Positions 23,001 to 33,930 of a DNA stretch of 64,000 bases are shown here, one piece after another. Every line of letters starts with the position of its first letter. Within the stretch, counting starts at the first letter, position 1. Source of the DNA: Himantopus leucocephalus (Eukaryota > Chordata > Aves > Charadriiformes > Recurvirostridae); NCBI GenBank assembly GCA_003993805.1, contig RSEF01000004.1, positions 75,799,670-75,863,669 of the forward strand. The letters are read 5' to 3'. The notes under the pieces are model-generated. The model saw only the letters and a program-made list of their open reading frames with translations. It did not search any database and was not told the DNA's origin. A program made the position numbers and the translations under genes.

Positions 23001-26000
23001 TTCCGGATTTGGATACTTCACTGTGGGAAATTCTGGATCAGGATCCTTCTGCTCCGGAACGGCAAAAGGAGGGCTAAGGTCAAATGCCTTGAAGGCCAAC
23101 TGCACAAATTTATGACCTACGCCATGCACAGAAGTATGAACAAATTTCAAGTTTGTTTCCTTGTTTATATTCCTGGAATAAAACAGATTAACAGTAAACT
23201 TGGATATGGAAGAATATTCTGCACAAGATTAACTACGTTCTACTATACTATACTACAGATATGACTCAGTATTCTACATCACTGTTAAAATTATAAATTA
23301 AAGGAGGTCAGATTTTAAAGGTAACGGCTTGAAAATTGGCTTAGCCTCATTTTTCAGCAACGAGTCACTTGTGGTATCTAGTGTCTGGGTATGTGCAAAT
23401 CACTGGAATAAGAAAGATTGCAGCCCAAAGGAGGCAATTGGAAAACAAATACAAGTGACTAATAAAAGTCTTCATCCCCAACTCTCGCATTTAAACCACC
23501 TCCAAAGACTGTGAACACAGTGAACCGACAGCGGCATGCCTCATTTGAGCACACTCATTTTTACAAAGTACGTTGCTGAAAGCGTAGAACATACGTAAAG
23601 GCATCAAAACTCCTAAGGAGACATTTGACTCCTGTTCTGAAAAAGCAGCATAATTTCTCACATAGCCCCAACTTTCTAGTAATTCTGACTTCATTTTTAG
23701 CAAGAGTAAGAACATGGTTACTGGTGGTTAAAATTATGATGTAAATAAGCAGATCTAACAGGTTGCTGCTCATCTAATCCATAAACCAATTCTACTTGTT
23801 AATCACAAAGAGAAACATCACTTGATTTTGTTAAGTAAAGTTTTTACTGAGCAAGTAATAGGCTCGTGCAAGGCACCCAAGGCCACCAGGAGCACAGGCA
23901 AGGCTAGAATGACAGAGCAAGACCTCCTTCTTCCAGAACTGGCTCAACAGCCTGCTTCACCTTCTTTCTTAGAAGCCCATTTTAAGGCTGTTGGACCACT
24001 GGTGCCAGCTCACCCCCAGCTGCACAAGAGAGCCCCAGTCTTGCTGTATCATTTGGTTAATGTGTGGTCATGTGAATACAGGGAGATGATAAAATAAGAT
24101 ACTAATCGCTCACTTTGCTGGGTTAGACTTGTGCCAGACCAGCTTTACGAACTGGCTTACTACCTCACCACAGAACTGCCACTGCTACCACAAAAGATGT
24201 CAAGAAGGCACAGACAGAACTGGATCATGGCAGGATCATGGCTGCTCTGATTTCCATCGATTTAAACTGCCTCGCTGACATACTGGATGGAAAAGTCCTG
24301 TATTCTTAACGGAGTTAACAGCAGTTACCTGTGAAAACACTGTTTCTGTATGTCTTTGAAATACTCCTTATTGACTGTGGCGTATGGATCATGAAGTAGC
24401 AGGCTGCTGTCAATCAGTTTGTCATCCCAAGCCTGAGGCCACGGCTCCTGGTTCTCCTCAATAGCCTGAGAAATTCCTTTGTCATGAGGGGAAATGATCT
24501 GAGCACCGTTTTCCCAGTAAACCTAAATAATAAATAGGGTAAATGAGTATTTGTTCATTAATATTGTAGGATAGCTTTGTTATTTTTTTTGTTGGCTAAG
24601 GTGGTCTGCATTCGGTAGAGTATTACAGTAAATTAGGCTTAAGTATACCCAGAGTATTCTCTGTTCATGTTCTCAGTGTTTCCTCTGACAGTCTGTTTTT
24701 GTTTTATAGAGCTGTTCAATTTTATCAGAAGATACCAAAATCCATAATAAAACACAAAACAAGACCCAGCTTATTTATTGAGAAGATTCAAGTATCAGCC
24801 TGTCTGCCAGCCTTGGGATTGATAACTTGCCCATGCTATTTCATATAATTTCTTCCAGATTCTTAGGTATAATCATTATATATTGAAGAATTCTTAAGAG
24901 GAAAAAAGTGTGCAAAAGTGAAACACATTTACCACAAAAGAAAAAATTAAGGAGAAAGGCACGAAACCTTTGCAGCTGCCTACACCAGCAGTGTTGCCAC
25001 AACAGCAAGCACAAATTCAACTAAGTTTCAAGATGTTCATTACGTGTAGTCTTCTCCTTTTTGTTGATTGTTTACACATCCAGGAAGAGGTGTACTACTT
25101 ATGTTTTACTTTTTGACAGTTGTTTGCACACTTCCTTCTGCTGACAGTTTACAGACCACAAATTTTAGAAAAGATGCTGTTAGGTACCTGGGCCATGTAC
25201 ATACATCAGCCAAACAACAAAACATTAAGAAAAAATGAAGTTGATTAAAAAAGTCATTGATAAAACATCCAAACAAGCTATCAAGATCAATACACGAAGT
25301 ATTAAGCAATTTTAAACAGACGTGACTTTCTGGAGGGAGAGACAGCAAGAAATCATTCCTGCTAATGTCTTGTTTTTCTATTAAGAAGACAAAAAAGACC
25401 TCCCAACTTCCATTTTGGTATTTTGGAAATGGTCTGGACATGACTATTCCAGCTATGGGATGACTGGCAGACAGGCAGCTCAGCTGTGTTTTTTTCAGTG
25501 GAAATCAGATTTCTGTCATAGAAAAAAGTCACACTGATAACTGCGTCACTTAGCAAAAGACAAATATACTACAAGAAAACAATGGAATTTATTCAAAAAG
25601 TTTTGTACAAGCAGCTCATTAGGTTTCACATATTTTTCATTCTTTGGGTTTGTAAAACTAAGGAGATCTTTTAAAATCATGAACTGTAGAAATGATTATT
25701 GCTTTTGAAAAGAGGTCAGTTAGTATTTTAAAGTATTCCAAAGTATGCAATGGTATTACTTATCTTCCTGCTTTTCAGAGCTAAGATTTGAATTATGTTG
25801 TTAGTATAACACGCTACTAGCTTTAAATACATACATCTAGAAGAGATCAAACTATCAATTAATTTGGTCTATAACATGATAGAAACTATACACAATAGTA
25901 TTACTGTCTCTACACAGAAAAAAATGTTTGAAAAAAGCCAGAAAATAGATCATATAGGAATACCTTGTAACCATTATCTTGTTTTGGATTATGGGACGCC

Positions 26001-29000
26001 GTAACCATAATTCCAGCACAAAGCTTCAGATGAGTTACTGTGTATGGCTGTAACAAGACAAAGTTATCTGACATAGAATGTGCAAAATATTATATATAAT
26101 TTACTCTCATGCATATGCAATACTTCCATACTGCTGAACAAAAAGAAAGCCAACATGTGATTCCTACAGACTGACTCTCTAACACAGAAGCTAAGTAGTA
26201 CTTGCTCCACTAGACCTCACGTGGCACAACTTTAGCCCTTGCTTTTTCTTGCGCATTTTCCCATTTATATATTCTTAATGTTGTTTCAGACACTTTGTGG
26301 ATCTCTAGAATAATGTTTTCATAGAAAGAAACCGAATGCATGTGTTGCCTGCTACAGAATGACTTGAGATACCCGAGGTCTTTAAGAGTGCAAAGTCTGT
26401 CGGGGTAATGGCAGAAGTCTGCATATGGTAGAGAATTACAACTGGAGCTGTCTCACCCATACTATCTTTTGAGAGCAGCTCATGGAGCAATTACTCCATC
26501 GTGGTTCAGAAGAGAATTGTTTTGGAAAGAGCTCATATGAATTAGTCTGAAACAGATAGAATGCATTAAAAATAAAGCATTATTTGTAATCACAGGTCTG
26601 GTTTGGGTTTACTCCTGGCTTTTTATTTAATAGCGAATGCAATCAACTGCAGTTCTTGCAGCACTGCTTTAAGCTGCACTACGAAGAATTTGACCTTAAA
26701 TCTACCAAAATTTGTATCAGTACAAGAACGTCATAAAGTCTTCATCCCATTATGTTCTGTTTGCAGCACTGACAGGAGGAACTGGTATCAGGAGAAACTA
26801 TTGCTTTTAGAGCAAAGGTAGGGGTTTTCTTTATTGCTCTGGAGCACTGACACCTAGTGATCCGATGGTGAAAATTCAGACACATTCAACAACCCTCCTG
26901 GCATAACACTGCTGCACTCCAACAACCTACTATTTAAAAAGGCTACTTTGGATTCAAAACCCCAAAAAGAAAAAAAAAAAAATTAAAAAAACCCAACCAA
27001 ACCAAGAAACCAACCAACCATCACAAAACTAAATCTGTGTGTATGTTTCAGACGTCAGACTCCCCAGCAATCTAGAAACAATGAGATGTCTTCTACAACA
27101 AATCTGCCTGAAAGCGGGAATGAATAGAAAGACATCCCACTGTCACTGATATTCCACTAAACTTCTTCCTTCTCTTGCTGTGGATGTTGTAAACTAAATA
27201 TAGCTAAATAAGCACAAGACTAACAGCAGGTAGAGCTTAAAAAGTTAAAAGCAGTTTGTCTAGTTTTCCTTAATACAAGTAATGCAAGATGTCTGACAGA
27301 ATTCGTGTGCATATAAAAATACATAATAGAGAAACCTACCACAAAAGGAGTTGGTGTTATATCAGAGAACAGATAAACTGGAACTCCTTGACTGATGAAA
27401 GTATTTGCAGCAAGTCTTGCAAACCTAAACAAGAAAAAAAGATGCCTAGGAAGTATATTCATTTTCTCACCAATTAATTTCCTAGAATTCACAGTCATCG
27501 TCCCCCAATTAAGAAAAATAATAAACAAAACCCCACATACATAAACCCCAAATTATTATACAAACCCAGTTTAAATGTGTTCCCTCACTATTCCTAGCAG
27601 ACAAAGCACAACTATTAAGAACTGCTTTGGCATTAATAGAATATAAAAATACGATAAATCCTTCACCTTAATTCACTTTACAGAAAGACAAAATACTGTT
27701 GAAGCAGATATAAAACAATAATGGACCACTTAAGACATCTACAAAATAATTAAAGCCTTAAAAGTACCTTTTGCTACTACCTCCGCTAGAAAGATGGGCA
27801 CGAGCATCAAAACCAATCACAACTCCTCTCTTTTTCAGGTCACTGAAATTCTTCTCAAGGTATCTGCAAAATCCCTGAAGACAACAACAAATCCACCTCA
27901 TTAACCCAATGCAATGATAAATTAAATATTAAGATGGTTGCTAAGATGCCGATGTCTTAGAAAGGTGAGCGCACATTAATATCTCACTGAACTGGATTGG
28001 GATTCGGTTTGTCTAGGACCAATAAACACCAAGAAATATCAGAAACCTTCAAATCAATACAGTGAAGCTGGACAGCATTTAAGTACTTTTCCAAAAATCA
28101 GAACCAACTCCAGAAAGAAATAGTTAACACAATGAGTCTGAATTGCAGATTTTGAGAAATGATTTAGCTGTGTTAGGTCTCACATCAGGAAGATAACAAC
28201 TGGCCAATATTTCATATTTTTAACTGAAATCTCTCTGGTTTTTAACTGAATCTCACCCTTAATAGTGACATCTGTTTAGGACATGATACACCACCACTCC
28301 AGGCTGCAGTAATTTAAAGTTTTGGGTGTTTTTGAAATCTCCCCAAGTAGATCTACTTTAGGACCTATATGCGTATATATAGCTTCACTGCATTTATGTA
28401 AATTTATGTCCAGCATACACAAAGCTTAGCCAAATGCTGGCTACCTTTGGGTTTTTTTGTAGTCATTACATCAGGACTAACTGATCCACTTGAGCTTGAC
28501 TGTAGCTGTGTATAAATTCAATTGCAAATCAAATATGGAAAATAACTTATTTTAATGGCTTAATAGCTTCCCTCTGCTTTTTTTTTTTTCCCCAAAGATC
28601 AGCACTCAGCTAATTATGATTGAAATTACTTCTGAAAAATGGAGGAGTACTAAAAAACTTGTACTTCCATAGAATACCTGTTTGCTTGTCATAAATGAGG
28701 CTCTTCCATTCACATATACAAGCAGTTTAAGTGAGATAAAGTGCTGACCACAGTACCTGGGTTGTCTGGATAATAGTCAAGTCATTCATGTGGGAAATCC
28801 CTGCTCCCATGGCAGCTCTGAGCCCTGCTGTGCCAAACTCCATCCGTGAGCCAAAGTATTTCTGCAGTTCTCCGGCATTTCCTTCAGCAACCAGTTGCTT
28901 CACTATTGCAGAAGTTTTTGGATTCTGTAGACACAAAATTCAGATATTCTAGAAAAGGGTTTGTTTGGTTTCAATACCCTTAAGCTTCTTAACAGAGCTG

Positions 29001-32000
29001 ACTTTCCCACTGTCAGTACTGGGTTACTTCAGTATCAAAACATCGCACATCACTTCAAGAGCACCAGAACTTCTACATCTTCCTAATTTTAAGTCAGTAC
29101 AATCTCAAGTATTACTTATTTTAGATTTATCTCCTTAAGTGAACGTGCTGCCTTGACAGTAGTGTATATATCACATTTTGGGAAGTGAAAAGATTTCTAA
29201 GATGTCTACTTTAATATTTTCTTGTTCAAAAAAACAAAACAAAAACAAATAGAAAATCACCTTTACAGTTCAGAGAATTTTTGCCATCACAACAGAAGAA
29301 CTACTCTAAACACATAAGAAAGTAAGTTAAGCTGATGATTAAGAAATACTTGTTACTTCCATAGCGCTGCAAGGAGAGCTTAAAAAAAAAAAAATAAATC
29401 GTAACCTTGTCCCAAGACTGGCTAACAGCAGAGGCAGCAGCAAAACTAAGCCAATTGCTCAGAAGATAAAGATGACAATTTGCAATATATTTGCAGGTAA
29501 TGCTTGTAAAAATAAGCACAACCCTCAGGATGAAAGCTTAGCAACTACACCTGAATTCTTAAATAAAATGACTGTGCAGAGTGGCTGTGGAAAGGCCACG
29601 CCAGACTGCTCATGAACAGTGACAAGTTTCTAAGTTTCACTGCTTTTCCTGGTTTATTACTTGTATCGACTTGTTACTGTTACCAACTCTCTTTGTTTCC
29701 AAGCTTAGGAACTCGCGAAGTCCTGTATGCCCTGACATCTCAATCTCAGTAACATGGGATTTGTGAAGTTTAATATTTGATTTCTCGAAAACTGATGAGC
29801 CAAGAGGACAGATGGCGCACTCCAGCCACTAGGCAACAGGGTTATGTGGAGAGGCGGCATACTCCACAGGTTAGTCACCGCGTGATTACACACACTTTAC
29901 ACTGGAGTACAAAGATTATAATTTCCAAATGGACATAAGCTTTGATTTATGGTTGATCAAATGACCTCATAAAAGTCACAGACTTCACTATTTCTGGGAT
30001 GACCTAGGTATGCTAGGTATAATCCTGGGCAAAAAAAAAATTTAAAAAAAAAAGTATTTTCTGCAGCTCCAGAACACACACGGTAGTAGCCACATGACTG
30101 AGCTTGCCTTCAAAGGTGTAAGCATTCTGGAAACCAAACTGAGACCAGGGTCTGGATGCCCTAATCATTGATCTGTGCACCTGCTGCTGCAGGACAAACA
30201 CCATAGTTTAAATAAACACTGAAAAAGCTAGAGAGCCTTTGGTGCTAATGAGCAAACTATATAATGCAGAATAAGCTGGACTCATTAAAGAAAAAAAAAT
30301 AATCAGGTTTCCTGGGTGCAGTAAGCAATTAGGTACCCTTGAATTACTGATTTCCAGTTTAAGAATTACCAATTTACCAGTCCAAGAATGTTGTAACTGA
30401 CACTTCCTTGTAGGAGGCTCAATATAATTCTGTATGATTACAGAATAAATATAATTCTATGTTATTACAGAATAATATAGGTCAGCATAACTATTCTGAG
30501 TTTGGGCTGTTTAAAAGTTGACCTGAATTCTTCAGGCCTATGCCTCGTAGGTAAAGCCTGAACACCACCTTTTGCTTCAGCCCTTGTACACTGCCCAGTC
30601 ACCTTTTCTTTTTTTTCCCCCCTGCACAAGCTTTGTGGACAGGAGTTGTCTCTTACCATTGAAATGGGCATCTCTCTAGGTAGATGCTGCACACGTTTGT
30701 ATAGATGTTGGACAGACCAGAAGCTGTAATGCCAATGCAGAAGGGCAGCTGGACGCTAGGATCATACTGTAGCTCTCACAACCAAGGAGATTTTTGGTTG
30801 TCATTGTTGTTAGAGAAATTTCCCAGGTTTGGTATCTACCGTGAAACTAAAAGGATCCTCCCGTACAAATGATTGTGCTTATTCAGGTGGCTGCCTGAGT
30901 CTCAGAGTTTCAGTCCACATCATATGCTAGAGAAAACTTGACTGCATGGATTTAGTTGTTTGGGTTGTTCCCACCCACCACCACACACCCACACACTCTA
31001 AAAAGTAACGGCAAAAGCCAGGCCCAAGTCTGTTTAACAGTAATTCTGGAAAAATCCTTTCGCTATATTATAATTGTTTATGGCTATGTTATCCTAAGAA
31101 TCTGCATTTATTTTTTACTGTATAGATGACTGTTCCCATTTTGTTTCAATTTTAGGAATGTCACGATGCCATTGCATACAGCTAAGGAAAAAAACCTAAG
31201 CTTTTTTTAAGCAAAAGAAAAAGCCAAAAAACAAATCCTCACAGCACCTCTATTAAGGAGGGACCCAATCGTATCTGAAGGATGAAGTGCTGCTTTTTTC
31301 CTTCCTCGCTGGTTCTCTCAGGTTACACTTTTTCTACTCTCCAACAAAACTGGATGTGAGCATGAGAATACTGATTTCTGTGAATACAGTGGCAGGTGTT
31401 TTAATACAGGGTTAATATGCAGTAGTACAGTTTGCTTTAACATCATCTGTAACATTCGAGTTATTTACCTTAATCTGAAGGAAGGCCCCAAAGAGGTTTC
31501 ATCAGTGCAGAAGTCCCCACAAGGTTTTACAAGTAGAGGGGACAGCTACTGACTAAACAGGTTTTATTTTTAATAAAAACAGAAGCTGCTTTCTATCCAT
31601 AATTTTATGATCGATAATAGGAAGAATGAAAAATACGGTACTTCTGTAATGAATACAGTGACAAAAATAGCCTGGTAACGAGTTCAGTAATTGTCATCTA
31701 GGTAGAAACTTCCTGTTAAGTCAGCAGGACTGTCTTCAGGCATACAGGCTCGCTCTTGCAAACTATGATTTTGCAAGAACGTGCAGCTTATCATCATTAA
31801 ATATTAACCTATCTCTACACGTCAAAAAGGAACCTTTTTTTTTTTAATATCAGAGTAAATGGACAAGGGTTATATCGGATTCTTCTGTTACTCAATACAA
31901 ACATGTAAGAGCTCCCTGAGAAATGAAAATACCTCATAGTTTTTGAGCAATCAGCAATGGGTATTGCACACCGGTGAATTATTACTGAGTCAAAGACGCA

Positions 32001-33559
32001 ATTGTTAACAAAGAACTAACCTTTCAAAAGTAAATATACTATAAGGGATGCTGCATTAGATTTCCAGAGGATTTCACAAAATAGTTGGAATAACCAGCTG
32101 AAAGTGAAATCATTACACAGAAGACAGGAATATAACTAACGTTAGTCAAGGAAGTTATGGAAATAAGAGGCCCTTTAAAACCAGACTTTTTTCTCAAAAT
32201 CAGTTAAACTGGGGAAAAAAAAAAGGCACAAAAGATTCTTGTCCTTTGATGTGATACAGCAGCATTTCCGAAGGAAGGCCTCTTTTGGCTCTGCATTATC
32301 GTTAATAAAAACAGGACAAGCTGCCTAACTGGTCAGTTAACCGGTGGAATGGTCTTTAATAATCACAACAAACTTGAGGTACTTCTCATGGTGTCCTTTA
32401 GAACCTGGAAAGAGTACTAAAAAAAAGAATTATGCTATGTTTTCATTGACAATCTTGGAATAAGCAGAAGACCTCTTACCAAACTAATATGTAGGTTGCA
32501 CAACACCCAGGGCAGTGTGCCGAAGTGACCGAAGGGGGGCAATGCCCAGTGTGCTCCGGCACAGCCAAATGAACCGAATTTCATGTATAGGGACAAAAAA
32601 AAAATAAAATAATAATGCAAAGCACATATACTGAGTACGGGCCTGCACCTCAGTGGGAGCTGCAGCAGCAGGGAACTATGTAAGCGTTTCCAGACCACCA
32701 CTATGGCAAGACATTTCTTTAGACATGTGGAATATAGAAACACACAGAGGATTTTACCTCTGCGTATAGCGCTGTCAAGACCAGACCTGAAGGACGCAAA
32801 GATAAGTCTTAAGATGTTTAAGCACCTTGACAGGAGGGGAGATAACGCACGCTAAATCGCCCCTGAGCAACAGCAGAAAAAGGGAGGAAAACCCCGAAAC
32901 CGGACAACATTGAAGATTCAGGAGTTGTTTTACGACTAAGCACTGGGCGACAACACCAGGAAAAAAAAAAACAGAGAGGGCGGATTCCGCATTTCCCACA
33001 CGTCTTTTGACGGCAGTATTTTAGTAAACAAAAACACGGAGATCCCGGGGGGTTTTTAGCACCGGGAGACAGACGACCCAGCAACGTACTCCTGCCTTTA
33101 ACGGCTTAAGCCTATCAGCTGCCCCTACTGGGAACAATACAGCCCCTTTTAAACAAGAAATTCAGCACGCCGAAAGCGACGGGAGAGCCCTGCGAGAGGG
33201 GTTCCGAGCCGGAGAGCCGTGACAGCGCGGCGGGGGCCGCCGGCTCCGGGATGGGGCTGGACCCCCCGCCCCGCTTTGCCAGGGGGCTTCGGCAGCGCGG
33301 GGAACGGAGCCCGCAAAGCGCCTTTACCGCCCCGAGCGCTGACACGGTTTAAAAGCCTCCCCGACACTCCACAGACCCGCGCCCCCACCGCCCCCTCCCT
33401 GCGTGACCGGGAGGCCCCTCCCGCCCCGCCACCCGCACTCCCGGCGGGCAGGGAGGGCCCCGGCCCGGGCCCCGCCGCCCCCCTCACCTTATCCCAGAGC
33501 AACCACTGCTCGGCCGCGCGGCGCAGCGCCGCATCCCCGGCCGAGCTCCGCGCCGCCAT
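13906..33559 (-). CDS. PGM2: PGM2, phosphopentomutase / phosphoglucomutase-2, complete, 14 coding exons
   Basis: A cytosolic alpha-D-phosphohexomutase that interconverts ribose 1-P or deoxyribose 1-P with the 5-phosphates, with weaker activity on glucose 1-P. Fourteen exons with GT-AG borders and consistent phases sum to 1830 nt including TAA, i.e. 609 residues (human about 612). All four family signatures are intact: the phosphoserine loop TASHNP with Ser162, the metal loop DPDADR (Asp319, 321, 323), the sugar loop FEEAIG (420-425) and the phosphate loop RTSGTEP (555-561). The start ATG at 33559 has a strong context (G at -3, G at +4) and begins MAARSS, like the family. The promoter is a CpG island. 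The close paralogue PGM2L1 (glucose-1,6-bisphosphate synthase) was considered; near-identity to PGM2 and the TBC1D1 neighbour favour PGM2. No frameshift or premature stop is present. Confidence 0.97.
14790..14923 (-). CDS. PGM2: PGM2 coding exon 13, phosphate-binding loop (residues 532-575 plus 2 nt)
   Basis: 134 nt between TTCTAG|ATACTT and AAACAG|GTATTG. It holds [20 protein letters not shown]; Arg555-Thr556-Ser557-Gly558-Thr559 form the domain 4 phosphate-binding loop. Confidence 0.97.
15567..15756 (-). CDS. PGM2: PGM2 coding exon 12 (residues 468-531)
   Basis: 190 nt between TCACAG|ATATGG and AAGGCT|GTAAGT. It begins [15 protein letters not shown] and ends [17 protein letters not shown] in phase 0, the linker into C-terminal domain 4. 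Confidence 0.96.
18302..18431 (-). CDS. PGM2: PGM2 coding exon 11 (residues 425-467 plus 2 nt)
   Basis: 130 nt between TGTAG|GTTATA and GATGA|GTGAGT. It encodes [20 protein letters not shown], domain 3 helix residues, and ends KAVYDE across the splice. Confidence 0.95.
18598..18824. repeat. 113-bp direct duplication split by one N (PGM2 intron 10), likely assembly artefact
   Basis: 18598-18710 and 18712-18824 are the same 113-bp sequence with three mismatches by my count, separated by a single N at 18711. It lies in a PGM2 intron and does not affect coding. The form suggests two overlapping contig ends, or two alleles, placed end to end instead of merged. Confidence 0.9.
19400..19493 (-). 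CDS. PGM2: PGM2 coding exon 10, sugar-binding loop (residues 394-424 plus 1 nt)
   Basis: 94 nt between GCTATAG|GAAACA and CTATAG|GTAAGA. It encodes [16 protein letters not shown] and FAFEEAIG; Glu421-Glu422 lie in the substrate-specificity loop. The intron separating it from exon 9 is only 113 bp. Confidence 0.96.
19607..19787 (-). CDS. PGM2: PGM2 coding exon 9 (residues 333-393)
   Basis: 181 nt. The first base completes a Ser codon (AG|T), giving [19 protein letters not shown], and the exon ends KEGFHFE in phase 0 before GTAAGC. A poly-A tract with a single N (19828) lies just upstream in the intron, clear of the acceptor. Confidence 0.96.
22278..22375 (-). CDS. PGM2: PGM2 coding exon 8, metal-binding loop (residues 301-332 plus 2 nt)
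   Basis: 98 nt between TTGCAG|ACGCTG and GAGAG|GTATGG. It contains [16 protein letters not shown]; Asp319, Asp321 and Asp323 are the Mg2+ ligands by family homology. Confidence 0.97.
22983..23172 (-). CDS. PGM2: PGM2 coding exon 7 (residues 237-300)
   Basis: 190 nt between TTCCAG|GAATAT and GTTCTG|GTAAAT. It encodes [12 protein letters not shown] and [20 protein letters not shown], the start of domain 2, which is strongly conserved in PGM2. Confidence 0.97.
24329..24522 (-). CDS. PGM2: PGM2 coding exon 6 (residues 173-236 plus 2 nt)
   Basis: 194 nt between ATTTAG|GTTTAC and TCACAG|GTAACT. It encodes [20 protein letters not shown] and a variable stretch ending in [10 protein letters not shown]. 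Two bases carry over to exon 7. Confidence 0.95.
25964..26047 (-). CDS. PGM2: PGM2 coding exon 5, catalytic phosphoserine loop (residues 145-172)
   Basis: 84 nt, phase 0 at both ends (GTTACAG|CCATAC ... TACAAG|GTATTC). It carries [17 protein letters not shown]; Ser162 is the residue phosphorylated during catalysis in this superfamily. Confidence 0.97.
27340..27424 (-). CDS. PGM2: PGM2 coding exon 4 (residues 116-144)
   Basis: 85 nt. The first base completes the Arg codon and the exon ends in phase 0 before GTAGGT. It encodes [19 protein letters not shown] followed by SDITPTPFV, highly conserved in PGM2. Confidence 0.96.
27768..27874 (-). CDS. PGM2: PGM2 coding exon 3 (residues 81-115 plus 2 nt)
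   Basis: 107 nt between TCTTCAG|GGATTT and CAAAAG|GTACTT. It encodes [17 protein letters not shown] and then FDARAH, a conserved strand of domain 1. It ends with two bases of an Arg codon completed by exon 4. Confidence 0.95.
28757..28924 (-). CDS. PGM2: PGM2 coding exon 2 (residues 25-80)
   Basis: 168 nt, phase 0 at both ends (CTACAG|AATCC ... CCCAG|GTACTG). It encodes the conserved [17 protein letters not shown] block that opens domain 1 of the mutase fold, then [11 protein letters not shown]. Confidence 0.96.
33488..33559 (-). CDS. PGM2: PGM2 coding exon 1 (residues 1-24)
   Basis: It runs from ATG at 33559 to donor AAG|GTGAGG, phase 0. It ends in EQWLLWDK, matching the conserved W..WDK of the family. 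The exon and the adjoining intron start lie in the CpG island. The frame stays open upstream for 72 codons to another Met at 33775, but that extension is GC-driven and unlike the family. Confidence 0.93.
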
Positions 33560-33629
33560 CGCCCCGTTTCTTCCCTTCCCTCTTCCGGAGCGCGCCCGCT
33601 CCGCTCCGCTCCGCGCCGCTCCGCCCGCC

Positions 33630-33656
33630 GGGGCCGGGGCCGGGGCCGGGGCCGGG
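33630..33656. repeat. GGGGCC hexanucleotide tract (4 units)
   Basis: Four perfect GGGGCC units plus GGG on the + strand, 71 bases upstream of the PGM2 ATG. On the PGM2 sense strand the units read GGCCCC. The + strand can form a G-quadruplex. Confidence 0.9.
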
Positions 33657-33890
33657 TGAGGGCCGGGCCGCGCCGCCCCACCTCCGCCCCGCCTCACCCG
33701 CCGGGCCCGCGGCAGGGTGAGGGTCGGGCCGCCCCACCTCCGCCCCGCCCCGCCCCGCCTCGCCTCGCCTCGCACACCGGGCCTGGGCCCGCGGCAGGGT
33801 GAGGGTCGGGCCGCTTCGCCCCCGGAGCCCAGGCCCAGGGTGAGGGTGATGGTGAGGGCGAGGGCCGGGCCGCCCCACCTCCGCCCCTCC
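33655..33890. repeat. GC-rich imperfect minisatellite in the PGM2 promoter
   Basis: The block GGTGAGGG(T/C)CGGGCCG, usually followed by CCCCACCTCCGCCCC, recurs near 33655, 33717, 33798 and 33851 with spacing of about 50-80 bases. Copies differ in internal length, so this is an old or interrupted tandem array. Confidence 0.7.
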
Positions 33891-33930
33891 CGCCGGCTGT
33901 GTGTGTGTGGGGTCTCTCAGGAAAAATGGG

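Larger units (their letters stand above)
33150..33930. promoter_or_regulatory. CpG island, PGM2 promoter and first exon
   Basis: Extremely GC-rich sequence surrounds PGM2 coding exon 1. Upstream on the transcript strand are runs of CCGCT pentamers (33596-33610), a GGGGCC tract (33630-33656), CGCCC/CGCCT pentamers (33741-33773) that resemble Sp1/KLF GC boxes, and repeated GGTGAGGG(T/C)CGGGCCG blocks. No TATA box is obvious, as usual for this promoter type. Composition returns to AT-rich at about 33930. A divergent + strand transcript is possible but unsupported. Confidence 0.85.

Noticed and set aside
13906..33559. Identity as PGM2L1 instead of PGM2
   Set aside because: Residues across all exons follow PGM2 closely, including [12 protein letters not shown] and [18 protein letters not shown], the length is 609 residues, and the TBC1D1 neighbour fits PGM2.
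33149..33878. Several overlapping GC-rich open frames of 65-208 codons in the PGM2 promoter island
   Set aside because: Pro/Arg/Gly/Ala-rich frames on both strands arise from CpG-island composition. Only the 24 codons of PGM2 exon 1 are supported.
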